Notes: a model not told the origin generated them from the sequence alone. A stretch of DNA of 64,000 nucleotides from Triticum aestivum (GCF_018294505.1 NC_057812.1:58073012-58137011); one strand, 5' to 3'; positions 24,755-35,791 are shown, counted from the first letter of the stretch. Program-made: numbers and translations.

Positions 24755-24870
24755 GAAGAAAAAGAAGAGGAGAAGAAGAAAGGAATAGTGGAGAAGAAGA
24801 GAAAATAGAATATATTCTATTTTCTCTTCTTCTCCACTATTCCTTTCTTCTTCTCCTCTTCTTTTTCTTC
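24755..24870. repeat. Perfect 116-bp palindrome of polypurine/polypyrimidine DNA
   Basis: Arms 24755-24812 and 24813-24870 are exact inverted complements of 58 bp with no spacer, centred on tagaatatattcta. Purines are on one arm and pyrimidines on the other. Imperfect continuation extends several tens of bp outward. Confidence 0.9.
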
Positions 24871-24920
24871 CTTTTTTTCTTCGATCTTCTCCTCTAGCTA
24901 TTCCTTTCTTCTTCTCCTCT

Positions 24921-24967
24921 TTCTTCTTCTTCTTCTTCTTCTTCTTCTTCTTCTTCTTCTTCTTCTT

Positions 24968-24997
<30 letters not shown>
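24921..24997. repeat. (TTC)n microsatellite
   Basis: Uninterrupted CTT/TTC triplets over about 75 bp. Confidence 0.95.
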
Positions 24998-24998
<1 letters not shown>

Positions 24999-25012
24999 AT
25001 TTTTATTGGGAA

Positions 25013-25165
25013 CGAGGGTGTCGAGGATCGCCGAGGGGTCGAGGGTCGGGAACTAGGGTAGAGGGTCGAGGGATCGAGGGTCGAGGGTTCCAGGGCCGTC
25101 TAGGGGTCGAGGGTTCCAGGGTCGTCGAGGGTTCGAGGGGTCGAGGATCGCCGAGGGGTCTCGAG
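25013..25165. repeat. Degenerate GGTCGAGG minisatellite
   Basis: Irregular repeats of gtcgagggt, gatcgccgaggggtc and ttccagggtcgtcgag. A similar GA/CG-rich block is at 24550-24660. Confidence 0.7.
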
Positions 25166-25187
25166 AGGTTTCCTAGTGTCAACGTAT

Positions 25188-25462
25188 TGAAGAAATCCAT
25201 GGCTTCATCATTAGCCGGAAGTAACCAGGGCATGACGAAGTCCTCCAAAGTTATTTTGGAATGGTGTCCCGGATAGGATAATTTGCCTTTTTGTATGAAT
25301 TTCAGCAAAGGCCTTCCAAATAATGATATTTGGAAGGTTCTTGCTGAACTTTGTACCAAAAAGCGAATTATCCTATCTAGGACTCCGTTCCAAAATAACT
25401 TTGGAGAGCTTCGTACCATCATGCACCTGTTACTTTCGCCTAATGATGAAGACATGGTTTTG
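25188..25462. pseudogene. Inverted repeat of a SNF2 ATPase gene fragment (CLSY/DRD1-like)
   Basis: Two arms of about 135 bp (25188-25322 and 25327-25462) are inverted complements at roughly four of five positions, separated by only atga. Each arm encodes the same protein motif: RIILSRTPFQNNFGELRT on +, and on - the uncorrupted form IILSGTPFQNNF. LSGTPxQN is helicase motif III of SNF2 chromatin remodellers, and the FQNNF continuation resembles the CLSY/DRD1 branch. The subfamily call is from memory. The fragment sits where the first part of ORF2 should be. The arms have diverged, so the inversion is not recent, or two related fragments were acquired. Confidence 0.6.
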
Positions 25463-25560
25463 TTGAATCCTCAAGAAGTAAGTTAAATCGATCATTATCC
25501 ACCATATCAGCAACTTTGTTCATTTCCTGATATCAAGTAATTGTTTTCTTTGTCCGGCAG

Positions 25561-26083
25561 GGTTTGGAGAAAATTCACCAGAAAAGTTCCGGGACTGGCG
25601 AAGGAGCTGGAATTTAGACACCCGAAAGTAAGTACTATAGTAGCATGTTCCACGCATCTCCTAGTGATTCAAGCGCTAGTTTCATCAATACCATTTAGCA
25701 TTCTTGCTTATCAGTTTGATTGACCTCTATTTCTTGTAAAGTGGTTGTGGCAGGAACAAGGGAATGATTTCTGTGGATACTACGTCTGCGAGTCCATCTA
25801 CCACACGACCTGTGAGCGGGGCGGGTACTCTGACGAACAATATGAAGTACGTAAATAACAACATTCACAATTTTATTTCATTACCATCATTTGTGTTGAG
25901 TTTCATTCATTCATATATATATATATGTATTGACCCCCTTCTTCAAATTAGATGTTTCGGAAGCGGGATGAACTCCTAGCACCAGCTCGCATGCGAGCAA
26001 TTCAAAAGGAATTGGCGGCATTCTTTCTTGACCACGTGATCGCTGAAGACGGAGAATACTATATGGACCATGAGTCTGTATGA
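25561..26083 (+). pseudogene. Last three exons of CACTA ORF2 (Ulp1-like peptidase end), element A
   Basis: Exons 25561-25627, 25754-25846 and 25952-26083 have GT/AG borders and match the last exons of element B's ORF2 in order and phase. The middle exon has the Cys motif NDFCGYYVCE; the last ends MDHESV-stop. The His/Asp exons and the whole N-terminal transposase domain are absent. It is a remnant with intact splice borders. Confidence 0.7.
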
Positions 26084-26454
26084 TTATATTTGTAAGAGAT
26101 AATTATTGTATATATGTAGCCGGTAGTGTCGGATAGATATACGAGAACTTGTTGTTCGACCAATCTCTCGGAGAAGGAGAGGTGGTCGATATCACTTCTC
26201 TCTGTATGCATATATGTTCATGACGATCTTCTGTTTCCTTCGTTTGCTTACTAGCTAGCTAGCGTGTCTAGTCCTCTCTATACGTATGTATAGTACGTAG
26301 CGTCGACCAAGCATGGACATAAGAGAGGACACTTCTCTCTATTAATTATAGCTAGCTAACACAATATATGAAACACCTAAATTAACCCTCCAAAACCCCC
26401 AACCCCCCCTTTCAAAAAAAAAACAAAAACCCCAGCCACAGAAATGCTGACGCG
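26084..26454. other. 3' flank of ORF2 in CACTA A
   Basis: Non-coding. The stretch 26262-26410 recurs at 54464-54610 in CACTA C, so it is family-specific 3' sequence. Confidence 0.6.
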
Positions 26455-26671
26455 TGGATGCCTATTGGTCCCGGTTGGTGCCACCAACCGGGACCAAAGG
26501 GTCTCCTGCCTGGGCTCCGCGCACAGGCCACGTGGAAGCTCATCAGTCCCGGTTTTGGATTGAACCGGGACTAAAGGGACAGGGCATTAGTACCGACACT
26601 TTAGTCCCGGTTCAGGAACCGGGACTAAAGGCCCTTACGAACCGGGACAACATGCCCTTTTTCTACCAGTG
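26455..26671. repeat. Right subterminal array and terminus of CACTA A
   Basis: Inverted and direct GGTCCCGGTT/AACCGGGAC units up to the terminal TAGTG-type end. Confidence 0.8.
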
Positions 26672-26839
26672 CAAATAGGTTGTTAGGTCCAGTGGACAAT
26701 TTTATACCTTACTAACAAAAGGTGGGCTTCTGGGCCGGATTATTTAGAATGATGGCCCACAGTTTGCGACCCGTCATTACCTTATTGGCTTAAATTTGTC
26801 TAAAAAAAAACCTTTTTGGCTTAAAGGCCACTGCTAATG
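26672..26839. repeat. Short dispersed repeat at the CACTA A target site
   Basis: The segment 26678-26790 resembles 29168-29280 at most positions. The second copy keeps the sequence that CACTA A split, supporting the element ends and the caa duplication. Confidence 0.55.
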
Positions 26840-28130
26840 AAATACTAGTGACTGGTCCAATATACACGCCTATCACTATGAAAACATTGCAATAGCTGTA
26901 AAACAAGAGGGGTAAAGTTAGTGTCACCTAATACCGGACTTACAATCTACTGAACCTCATGTTTTTAGTTCCGAAGTATCTCAAACTCATATTGTGAGCT
27001 CGAGGAATCCCAGTATTTCCTTGGAGGCCCTTGTACAAACCCATGATTATCTTTTGTTCCTTACCTGGCCATGTCAAATAGACAGTTCTTCAGCGGGAAC
27101 CTCAACTTCGCTGCCCGTGCGGCCTCTCTTCAAAATGCACTATATTTGCTGCATGCCGTCAGCTACGTACTTGCGCGTCTCCTCTGGAAGCAGAAATCGC
27201 AGCATGCAAGGAGGGGATTGAGCTTGCTCTTCAATGGACAACCCTGCCGATTATTATTCAGTCCGACTGCAGTGACGTCATTAATCTTATCCAATGCATG
27301 AGCAAGGACAGGTCGGTGCATTCCATGGTAATTGAGGAGATTAAGAGCCTTCTCTATGAAGGGAGGGAGTTTCTAGTCAAGCATGTTAGGAGAGAACAAA
27401 ATAATGTAAGCCATTATTTGGCTAACTTTGGTAGATACGAGAAGCGTACTGCGGTATGGCTTCGATCCGGGCCTGGAGATGTGCCAGACCTATGTAAGGC
27501 AGACATGGTCGATGCTTGATTAATACAAACTCCCTTACCATCGCAAAAAAAAGCACTATACTTTGTTCTTTCTTAAAAAAAATAGAACCTTTGTTGGATA
27601 TTTGATTGCAAATATAGCTAGGTTGTTTAATTGTTTTGACTTTAACTAGGTGCATGCATGGTTCATCAAAATGATTTCATGTGTTCAGAAAGGGAGTAAA
27701 TGTTTTAAGTAGTAGAATTATCTGTGTCTAAATAATAGTCCAGGTCCTTCCAAAATTTATGCGTTCTGACTTTGTTCGGTATCCATAATATGAATATTTG
27801 ATCATTAAACAAGTATGACTGTGAGTGAGAGATTACAAAAAACTTTATATTCTGAAACATTTTTCATGTGGTACCATTTACACATAACCAACATAAATGG
27901 TTTTCTTCATATTAGTAAGTCGTCTAAGTGTTGACTGTTGGTTTTCGGGCTCTAGTGAGCTCAAAATTTTCGAAGATTCAAAACCCAAAATTTGAAGGTT
28001 CAAAAAGTTCTGAGGCTGTGTCAACGCATACGTACACATGTGAACTTGCAATAATACCTGCAAAATTTATGTAGACGTGTTTTCATTTGTGCATTACTCA
28101 AAAAAGACGATCCGCATTTATTTGTACGTC
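26840..28130. repeat. Long dispersed repeat, copy 1
   Basis: Similar, with gaps, to 45430-46430. Shared landmarks include the segment near 26945-27140 (also 45665-45845) and the AT-rich part near 27700-28080 (also 46010-46390). Copy 1 holds about 410 bp, including an RNase H-like coding stretch, that copy 2 lacks. No terminal repeats were identified. Confidence 0.65.
27150..27519 (+). pseudogene. RNase H-like domain fragment
   Basis: One frame from about 27180 to the TGA at 27517-27519 reads LEAEIAACKEGIELAL, then IIIQSDCSDVINLIQ, then VRREQNNVSHYLA. These carry the Glu and Asp positions and the basic/His segment of plant type-1 RNase H-like domains, of the kind linked to non-LTR reverse transcriptases. 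No start codon or promoter fits. It is probably the tail of a LINE-type or domesticated RNase H gene copied into the repeat. Confidence 0.55.
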
Positions 28131-29304
28131 TCAAGTTTTGCTAAAAAAGGACTTCTAAATGTGGGTTTTGTTCTTTTGGAAATGTAGACTTACTGAACCT
28201 TGGGAACTATCCGGGTTTCCATGAAATGTATAGGTAACGATCATATACATGCATGAGCAAATTATGGGAGCCATCACTACTGGGATTTCCAAGTTTCCCG
28301 AGTACTAGAAAACTCGGCGAAAGCCATTTTACACTCGACAGAGAGTTTGCCGACTGTAATTCTTGGCTAAGGGTACTCGGCCCAAAACCTTCCGGGCTCC
28401 TAACCATGAAAACGTAACCAAAATATTGGAAGAGCTGGTGATTTCTCTCATTACTATTCTTCCGTGCTACTTAATCATGAAAACGTAACAAAAATATCAC
28501 AGATTTTTCTCCGGCAAAATGATAATAATATCGATGCAACACATATTTTATCATTTTTATCTATACTCCTATAAAAAAGCTCAGTTGATGGTGTGTCTAC
28601 CATCCATTATTTCTGACCATTAAATCTGCATCTAATGACTATGAGGTAAGTTGTGGTCCTTTTACAACAATAGGCCACTTCTCTGCTCCAATTTGTAGAA
28701 AACTCCTTAGTATCTTGAAACCAACCACATCCCCCCCCCCCCTCCACCTCATCAAAACAGCGCGCGAAATATATTTTGAGTGAAACACAATATATCTTTA
28801 GTGATATATGTATATAAAAAAATAGAGTGTTTTCTTTCAAGTTTGTGAACAAGTATTATTCTACTTTGGATCCGCTGCAACGCACGGAATCCTTTACATT
28901 TAGTGGTTATGCTTTCTCTAGTACTCTTATTCAAAGTATATACACCTATGAACATGATGCATCATAAAAGAGTTCAAAATGTCCACACACCCGATAACCA
29001 GTTTGGACATGGTGTTACCGACATACTGTAAAAGGAAAAAGGGTGTTAGGCCATTTTTTCGGATAGATAAAGTGCCCTCTGATCTTGTTGTAGTGTAGTG
29101 AAAGATGAATGTTTGTAAAGACACAAAGTCGTTTAATTCCATGTCCATGTGTAACCCAAAGGTTACCCAACGGGTTGTTAGGTTCGCTCGGCAATTTATA
29201 CCCTCACGTAACGGGAAATGGGTTTATGGGCTGGATTATTTAGAGTGATGGCCTACAATTTGAGACCGTCATTGCCTTTTCGGGAGCAACTATCCAAGGT
29301 TACC
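28131..29304. other. Unassigned AT-rich spacer
   Basis: No gene seen. 28275-28390 starts CACTACTGGGATTTCC and has ACTCGGC-type motifs, like one end of another CACTA family, but no partner end was found. A C homopolymer of about 15 is at 28728-28742. Confidence 0.3.
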
Positions 29305-30345
29305 CCTTCCGGGGATCCTCCAAGGGTCATCTTTATGGCATGCGAGCGCGTCAAGTTATGCGCCCAGTCCTGGTCACGTGTTGCGTACTGGGCGCTTTCT
29401 CTGATTTTTTTTTTCTAAAAGCATTTTTGGGTTTTAGATGTGTTTTCATTTTTGTGGCTTTCTAGGTTTTTTTCTACATTCTGAATCAATTTTCTTACGG
29501 TTGTGGTCCTCAAAAATAAAATGTGCTTTCACAAGAAGCACATATTTGCTTCCATCTTCTCATAAATGAAGAAAATTGTCTTCTACCAAAAGCTCAAATT
29601 TTCTTCTCGTAGATGTGCTTCTATGAAAAGTGTGTTTCTCGAAAAGGGAAAACAACTATCATCCACAAGACTCACAAGTTTGCTTCTCATGAAAATACAG
29701 ATTTGATTCTTGTGAAAGTACATATGTGCTTCTTGCTTCTCGAAAGAAAAAGAATTGTGCCTCCACGAGAACACATATTTGCTTCCGCGAGAAGCACATC
29801 TATGCTTCTCGGAAAGGAAAAAACCTATGCTTTCATGAGAAGCACATATTAGCTTCTCCTGGAAGCACGGGTTTGCTTCCTCGAGGGAAAAATCGGGCTT
29901 CCATGAGAAGAACAAATTTGCTTCTCGTGAAAGCACGAATTTGCTCTCGTGAAAAACAAACTGTTCTTCTTGGAAAGGGATTTTTTTAAAGCCATACTTC
30001 CGGGCTTCAGTTTTTCTACTAATTTTTATTTTTTTCTCGGTCTGTTTTCTATTTCCATTTTTACTAGATTTTGTCTCTTTTTGTTTCTTTTGTTTTCCGT
30101 GTAAAAGAACTTCATCGTTACCTATTAACATGGGAACTGGTTTTGAAAATCTTGTCGCAAGAAATCCAAGGGTGAAAATGGTTCAAAATTTGGACGCACG
30201 GCTCGAGACATAAAACATTTTTAATAAATGAATCTACAAAAAAGGAAGACACTCCGGTTACAGCAAGTGGCACACATGCAAGGTGCCACTTGTCAGCGCC
30301 TCAAAAGATGGGGATGACCTTTGCAAGGGGGACCTCTTAGGGCAT
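29305..30345. mobile_element. Possible Mutator-like non-autonomous element (about 1 kb)
   Basis: The left end (near 29306-29365) and the inverted complement of the right end (30290-30345) share an imperfect pattern built around AAGGGTCATC and a GCG-rich stretch. The interior (29500-29990) is made of degenerate CTTCTCG...GAAGCACA units in both orientations. Overlapping small frames come from this repetitiveness and are not genes. The class is inferred from end style only. Confidence 0.35.
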
Positions 30346-30468
30346 CTTCAACGCCGACCCTCAAACCACCTCCATGGTCCGGACGTGTTGTGCCATCCAA
30401 TGCGAGCATTGTATCGGTCCACTGGACGATCCGGAAGTACTTTTCCCCGCAAACCGGAGACAAACTAG
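30346..30468. other. Left flank of CACTA B
   Basis: Moderately GC-rich, ending in the target triplet tag (30466-30468). The start resembles termini of other Triticeae DNA elements (GGGCATCTTCAACG), unverified. Confidence 0.3.
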
Positions 30469-30484
30469 CACTAGTAGAAAAAGG

Positions 30485-30725
30485 GTGAAATGTGAAGCAC
30501 ATTAGTGCCGGTTTGAATTTGAGCCGGCACTAATGTGTGCATTAGTGCCAGTTCCAATGGCTAGCCGGCCGCTCTCATTAGTACCGATTCGTGGCGAACC
30601 TTTAGCACCGGTTCGTGCCACGAACCGGTACTAAAGTGAGTGGTGGCAGGATGTTGTCAGTCCGGAGCCCCTCCAGCACCTTTAGTACCGGGTCGTATCA
30701 CGAACCGGTACTAAAGGTCGTCCTA
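30485..30725. repeat. Left subterminal array of CACTA B
   Basis: Repeated TTAGTRCCGGTT and its complement AACCGGTACTAA, ending before the 5' leader of the first gene. No canonical TATA box follows; only tacata-like sequence near 30723. Confidence 0.75.
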
Positions 30726-31236
30726 CATAGACTCTTCGTCCACCCGAGCTCGCTCTGTTCTTCCCCTTTCCCCTCTCCTCTCTGTTCTTTTCCCTCTTCG
30801 TCTCAAGCTCATCACACATTTTTCCAAAATTTGTCAAGATTTGAAGGCCCCCATCCATTCAAATGATCACAAAGGTTAGCAACTTTGTCCTTTCATCTCT
30901 CATTGTTAGATTAGCTCGTGCAATGCTTTATATAGTGATTGATTTTTGAGTTTAGTAATTTGAGAGGAATTATATATATGTGCTAGTATTTGATTTATAT
31001 GCAATTTGAAGTAAAAAATAACACTTAGTTTGCATATGTAGGTGTGGTTTACTTAGTACCTTCTAAATCTCCGTCGTAACCACCGTCGATCGCTCGCACG
31101 TCCCGTCGGCGGCACCACCTTGTGGTGTGCCTCTTGTTCATGAAGTTTTATATAAAAAATTGATGTTTGTGTGATTTGGATATATAGTTACTCGTATAAT
31201 TATCTTACACATACGTTGTTTGTTATACATAGTGCC

Positions 31237-31681
31237 ATGGTTTTGATATCCGTCCCCGTCGGCCCTCGTCCGGGTTATGATTCAGATGTGGTATATTCTC
31301 TTTTAAAACTATTCATTGCATTTCGTGTTTATGACAAATTATGCCCATCAAGTTGACATAGATATTTGTATGTAGGAGGTAGTTGAACCGGAAATTCCAA
31401 CCGACCCTATTATTGAGAGGTTAAATTTAGTTGAAAGAGAAAACGAGGATTTGAAGGAAAAATTGAAAAGAATTGAGGGGGAGAAGATGGAATTGGAGTT
31501 GCATGTTACCGATGTCGTCGATGATCACAAGATTAAGATGGAGAAAATGCGCTTGAAGATTAGAAAGATTAGAAAATATGCCATTCATAGTGAGGCTTGG
31601 TATCATTATGTTGTTGGATCAATTGTTACCTTAGTTGCGATCTTGAACGCATTTGTTGTTGCATTTAAATTCTTTAGCTAG
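31237..31681 (+). CDS. Small coiled-coil protein with C-terminal membrane segment (two exons), intact
   Basis: Exon 1 is 31237-31290 (18 codons). The intron 31291-31375 has GT...AG borders, and exon 2 is 31376-31681 ending in TAG, giving 119 residues. Residues 1-30 are Pro-rich (MVLISVPVGPRPGYDSDV). About 32-70 is a charged heptad-like helix (LVERENEDLKEKLKRIEGEK), about 71-92 is very basic (RLKIRKIRKYAIH), and about 97-118 is a single hydrophobic span (GSIVTLVAILNAFVVAF) at the C-terminus. This is the layout of a tail-anchored membrane protein. It lies between the left array and TnpD in both elements A and B and differs little between them. I do not recognise a characterised family; role unknown. 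Splicing onto TnpD rather than a separate protein is possible. Confidence 0.6.
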
Positions 31682-31778
31682 AGAGTTATTTGTTTGTTGC
31701 ATTTAAGTGTTGTATGATCTTTATGTATGAACTTTATGTATTGTATTAATTTGGTGTTTTCGGTGCTGTGTATTGAAG

Positions 31779-34700
31779 ATGAGCCGACAATGGATGTACG
31801 ATGACCGATACTCTTCTGAGTTCATTAATGGCGTGCGTACTTTTCTGCTTGCGGCTGAGGCAAACAAGCGGGCGGATGGTTTTATGCCTTGTCCATGTGC
31901 TGGCTGTAAGAATGGTCACAATTACTCTACGTCAAGAACCATTCACGTCCACCTGTTTGAGTCCGGTTTCATGCCCCACTATAATGTTTGGAGCAAGCAT
32001 GGAGAAAGAGGGGTTATGATGGAAGACAATGAAGAAGAAGAGGACGACGACAACTATCCTGGCCATGGGTTCCCTGAATACGATGATATAACAATGAGGG
32101 AAGAAGCTGAGCCGGTAATGCGGGAAGAAGCTGAGTCGGCAATGCGGGAAGAAGCTGAAGAAGAGGCATTAGATGAGCCCGTTGATGATCTAGGTCGGGC
32201 CATTGCCGGTGCAAAGAGAAACTGCGCAAGTGATTTGGAGAAGAAGAAGTTGCAGCGCATGTTAGAGGATCACAAAAAATTGTTGTACCCGAGTTGCGTA
32301 GGTGACAAGACAAAGCTGGGCACCACACTGAAATTGCTACAATGGAAGGCAAAGAATGGTGTATCTGACAATGGATTTGGAAAGTTGCTGGTAATGATAA
32401 AGAATATGCTTCCAAAGGACAACGAATTGCCCGAGAGTACGTACGAAGCAAAGAAGGTTGTCTGTCCTCTAGGGTTAGAGGTGCAGAAGATACATGCATG
32501 CCCTAATGATTGCATCCTCTACCGCGGTGAGTACGAGGATTTGAACGCTTGCCCAGTATGCGGTGCATTGCGCTATAAGATCAGCCGTGATGACCCTGGT
32601 GATGTCGAGGGCGAGCGCCCCAGGAAGAAGATTCCTGCCAAGGTGATGTGGTATGCTCCTATAATACCATGGTTGAACGTTTGTTCCAAAACAAAGAGCA
32701 TGCCAAGGCGATGCGATGGCACAGAGAAGACCGTAAGAAAGACGGAAAGTTGAGAGTACCCGCTGACGAGTCGCAGTGGAGAAAAATCGAAAGAAAGTAC
32801 GGGAAGGAGTTTGCAGATGACGCAAGGAACGTATGGTTTGGTCTAAGCACAGATGGCATTAATCCTTTTGGGGTGCAGAGCAGCAACCATAGCACCTGGC
32901 ATGTGACTCTATGTTTGTATAACCTTCCTCCTTGGTTGTGCATGAAGCGGAAGTTCATTATGATGCCAGTGCTCATCCAAGGCCCTAAGCAACCCGGCAA
33001 CGACATTGATGTGTACCTAAGGCCATTAGTTGAAGAACTCTTACAACTATGGAATGGAACAGGTATACTTGCGTGGGATGAGCACATGGGGGAAGAATTT
33101 GACCTAAAGGCGTTGTTGTTCGTGACCATCAATGATTGGCCTGCTCTTAGTAACCTTTCAGGACAGACAAACAAGGGATACCGCGCATGCACGCACTGTT
33201 TGGACGATACCGACAACATATATTTGGCTAATTGTAAGACGAATGTGTACCTGGGACATCGTTGATTTCTTCCGAGCAGGCATCCCGTAAGAAAGAAAGG
33301 CAAGAATTTTAAAGGTCAGGCGGATCACCGGACGAAGCCTTGCCACCGTACTGGTGCTGATGTACATGATATGGTCAAGGATTTGAAGGTGGTCTTTGGA
33401 AAGGGTCCTGGTGGACAACCTGTGGAAGAAGAAATCTATATTTTGGGACCTGCCCTATTGGAAAGACCTAGAGGTCCGCTCCGCAATCGACGTGATGCAC
33501 GTGACGAAGAATCTTTGTGTGACCCTTCTTGGCTTCTTGGGCGTGTATGGGAAGACAAAAGATACACCTGAGGCACAGGAGGACCAGCAACGTATGCACG
33601 GAAAAGACGGCATACATCAAGGTCATGCAAGCTACGCTCTTACCAAAGAAGAGAAGGAAATCTTCTTTGAATGCCTGCTCAGTATTTAAGGTACCGTCTG
33701 CTTCTCGTCTAAATAAAGGGAATAATAAACATGCCAGAGAAAAAGTTCCAGAACCTAAAGTCTCATGACTGCCACGTGATTATGACGCAACTTCTTCCGT
33801 TTGCATTGAGGGGGCTTCTACCGGAAAATGTTCGATTAGCCATTGTGAAGCTATGTGCATTCCTCACTGCAATCTCTCAGAAGGTAGTCGATCCAGAAAT
33901 CATACCAAGGTTAGAGAATGATTTGGTGCAATGTCTTGTCAGTTTCGAGTTGGTGTTCCCACCATCCTTCTTCAACATCATGACACACATCCTAGTTCAC
34001 CTATGTGAAGAGATTAACATTTTGAGTCCTGTATTTCTACACAATATGTTCCCTTTGAGAGGTTCATGGGAGTCTTAAAGAAATATGTTCATAACCGTGC
34101 TAGCCCAGAAGGAAGCATCTCCAAGGGCCATGAAAATGAGGAGGTCATTGAGTTTTGTATTGACTTTATTCCTGACCTTAAGCCGATTGGTGTTCCTGAA
34201 TCGCGGCATAAGGGCGGACTGGATGGAAAAGGCACGCTAGGAGGGGAACAAATAATATGTATGGACGGACATTCTCTCACTGAAGCACACTACACAGTTC
34301 TACAAAATTCCGCCTTGATGGCTCCGTATATGGATGAACACAAGAATTTGCTACGCTCCAAACACCCGGAGCGGTCTGATGACTGGATTACACGTGAACA
34401 AACCAGGAGTTTCGCCAGCTGGTTGCAGACACGTACCATGCATGACGCCTTTATTGAAGACGACATGTACTTGCTGTCCCAGTTACCATCTTCGAATATA
34501 ATGACTTTCAAAGGGTACGAGACAAATGGTAATACATTTTACACGATCACCCAAGATAAGAAGAACACCAACCAAAACAGTGGTGTCTGCTTTGATGCAG
34601 AAACCAAGACGGGAAAGGAAACATATTATGATTATATACAGGACATATGGGAACTTGACTATCGACGTGGTTTGAAGGTCCCTTTGTTTCGGTGAAAATG

Positions 34701-35049
34701 GGTCAATATGACACGAGGCAGGGTAACGGAAGACCTGCAGTACAGAATGACAATAGTGGATCTCAACAATCTTGCGTATGCAGACGAACCATTCGTCCTA
34801 GCCAATGATGTGGCACAGGTTTTCTATGTGAAGGACATGTCTACCAAGCCGAGAAAAAGAAAAGATAAGGAAGCGAATGCATCATACGATGAGCCAAAGC
34901 GGCACATAGTTCTTTCTGGAAAGAGAAACATCGTGGGAGTGGATGACAAGATAGACATGTCAGGAGATTATGAAAAGTTTGATGAAATTACTCCATTCAC
35001 AGTGAATATTGACCCGAGCATCCCGTTAAATGATGAAGATTCTCCATGA
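31779..35049 (+). pseudogene. CACTA TnpD-type transposase, disrupted (element B)
   Basis: Start MSRQWMYDDRYSSEFINGV at 31779, then the Cys-rich associated domain, an acidic MREEAE repeat, the tnp2 core (about 32700-33550), and the DUF4218- and DUF4216-like parts. Defects: a 1-base loss near 32670, a TGA at 33265 (CGA in the parent frame), a missing segment and frame change near 33420, stops around 33690-33720, a frame change near 34055, and a TGA near 34694. Most of the protein is recognisable by comparison with element A, and the damage is independent in the two copies. Confidence 0.88.
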
Positions 35050-35667
35050 TTACGGCGCAAAGGGACACACGCGAAGAAAAACTTCCACACCCAAAGATCT
35101 GGGATGTGATCGGCTTCACTATCATCACTTTCTTCTGTGTTTCACACCCAGGAGGGAATCTCTGTAATAGTTAGGGTAATTATGTGTTTTGGCATTTCAA
35201 ACGCGAAGAAATTTTATATGCAAACAAATTCTTTCATGCCTTTACTGATTTTTTCAGCTAAATTGAATATAATGATAAAACATACTAATATTAAACATAA
35301 TAAAAAGAATCACTGAAAAATGTATTTTTAAAGTTAAGTTATTCATAAACTAGTGATTCACATAAATTTCAAATAATTCAAAATTTAAACTATTCAAATT
35401 TGAAAACTACCAGCACTAACAGAAAGTTTCTAATTTTTGTACCTAAAGCAAAAATATTCACAAAGAAACTCTAAATACAGCAAAAACACAACTAAAAATA
35501 AATAAAACAGAAAAGAAAAAACTAAATGAAAAAAACCCACCTACTGGGCCACAGCGGCCTGCATACAACTAGAAACCCAAATTGTAATTTGGTCAGGATG
35601 CAGGCCCGCTAGCCCAATAGGCCCATCAGGGTATAGCAGCAGACGTAGGCCCGGAAGGCCTGCTTAA
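35050..35667. other. AT-rich spacer of CACTA B
   Basis: Non-coding. 35340-35530 is one diverged copy of the 249-bp unit found in tandem in element A. Confidence 0.5.
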
Positions 35668-35791
35668 GAGAGGAGCTCGAGAGGTAACCGGTACTAAAGG
35701 GGTGCGCTTCCCGCCGCCTGGCCTGGCCAAAATAGACCTTTAGTACCGGTTGGTGGCTCCAACCGGCACTAAAGGTGTCCCCTATATAAGA
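35668..35791 (+). promoter_or_regulatory. Internal TAGTACCGGTT array with TATA box (ORF2 promoter, CACTA B)
   Basis: Copies of accggtactaaag, tagtaccggttgg and aaccggcactaaag are followed by TATATAAG at 35783-35790. Same design and place as in elements A and C, but with this element's own motif version, so the internal and terminal motifs have changed together. Confidence 0.65.

Larger units (their letters stand above)
17613..26671 (+). mobile_element. CACTA element A, full length (9059 bp), transposase broken
   Basis: The element begins CACTAGTAGAAAACAGGG and ends CCTTTTTCTACCAGTG. The 3-bp target duplication caa matches exactly (17610-17612 and 26672-26674). Subterminal arrays of the GGTCCCGGTT motif are at both ends, plus a third array inside. 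Order: left array, TATA, small coiled-coil/membrane gene (broken), TnpD (broken), 249-bp tandem repeats, internal array with TATA, polypurine palindrome, SNF2 fragment inverted repeat, ORF2 3' exons, right array. The Ptta/En/Spm part of ORF2 is missing and the SNF2-containing segment occupies its place. Confidence 0.92.

Noticed and set aside
28275..28390. CACTA terminus-like sequence considered as a separate element
   Set aside because: Only one end resembles a CACTA terminus; no partner end or target duplication found, so it is mentioned only inside the spacer entry.
29583..30131. 182-codon - strand frame
   Set aside because: It translates the degenerate CTTCTCG/GAAGCACA repeat of a transposon-like segment; the opposite strand is equally open.
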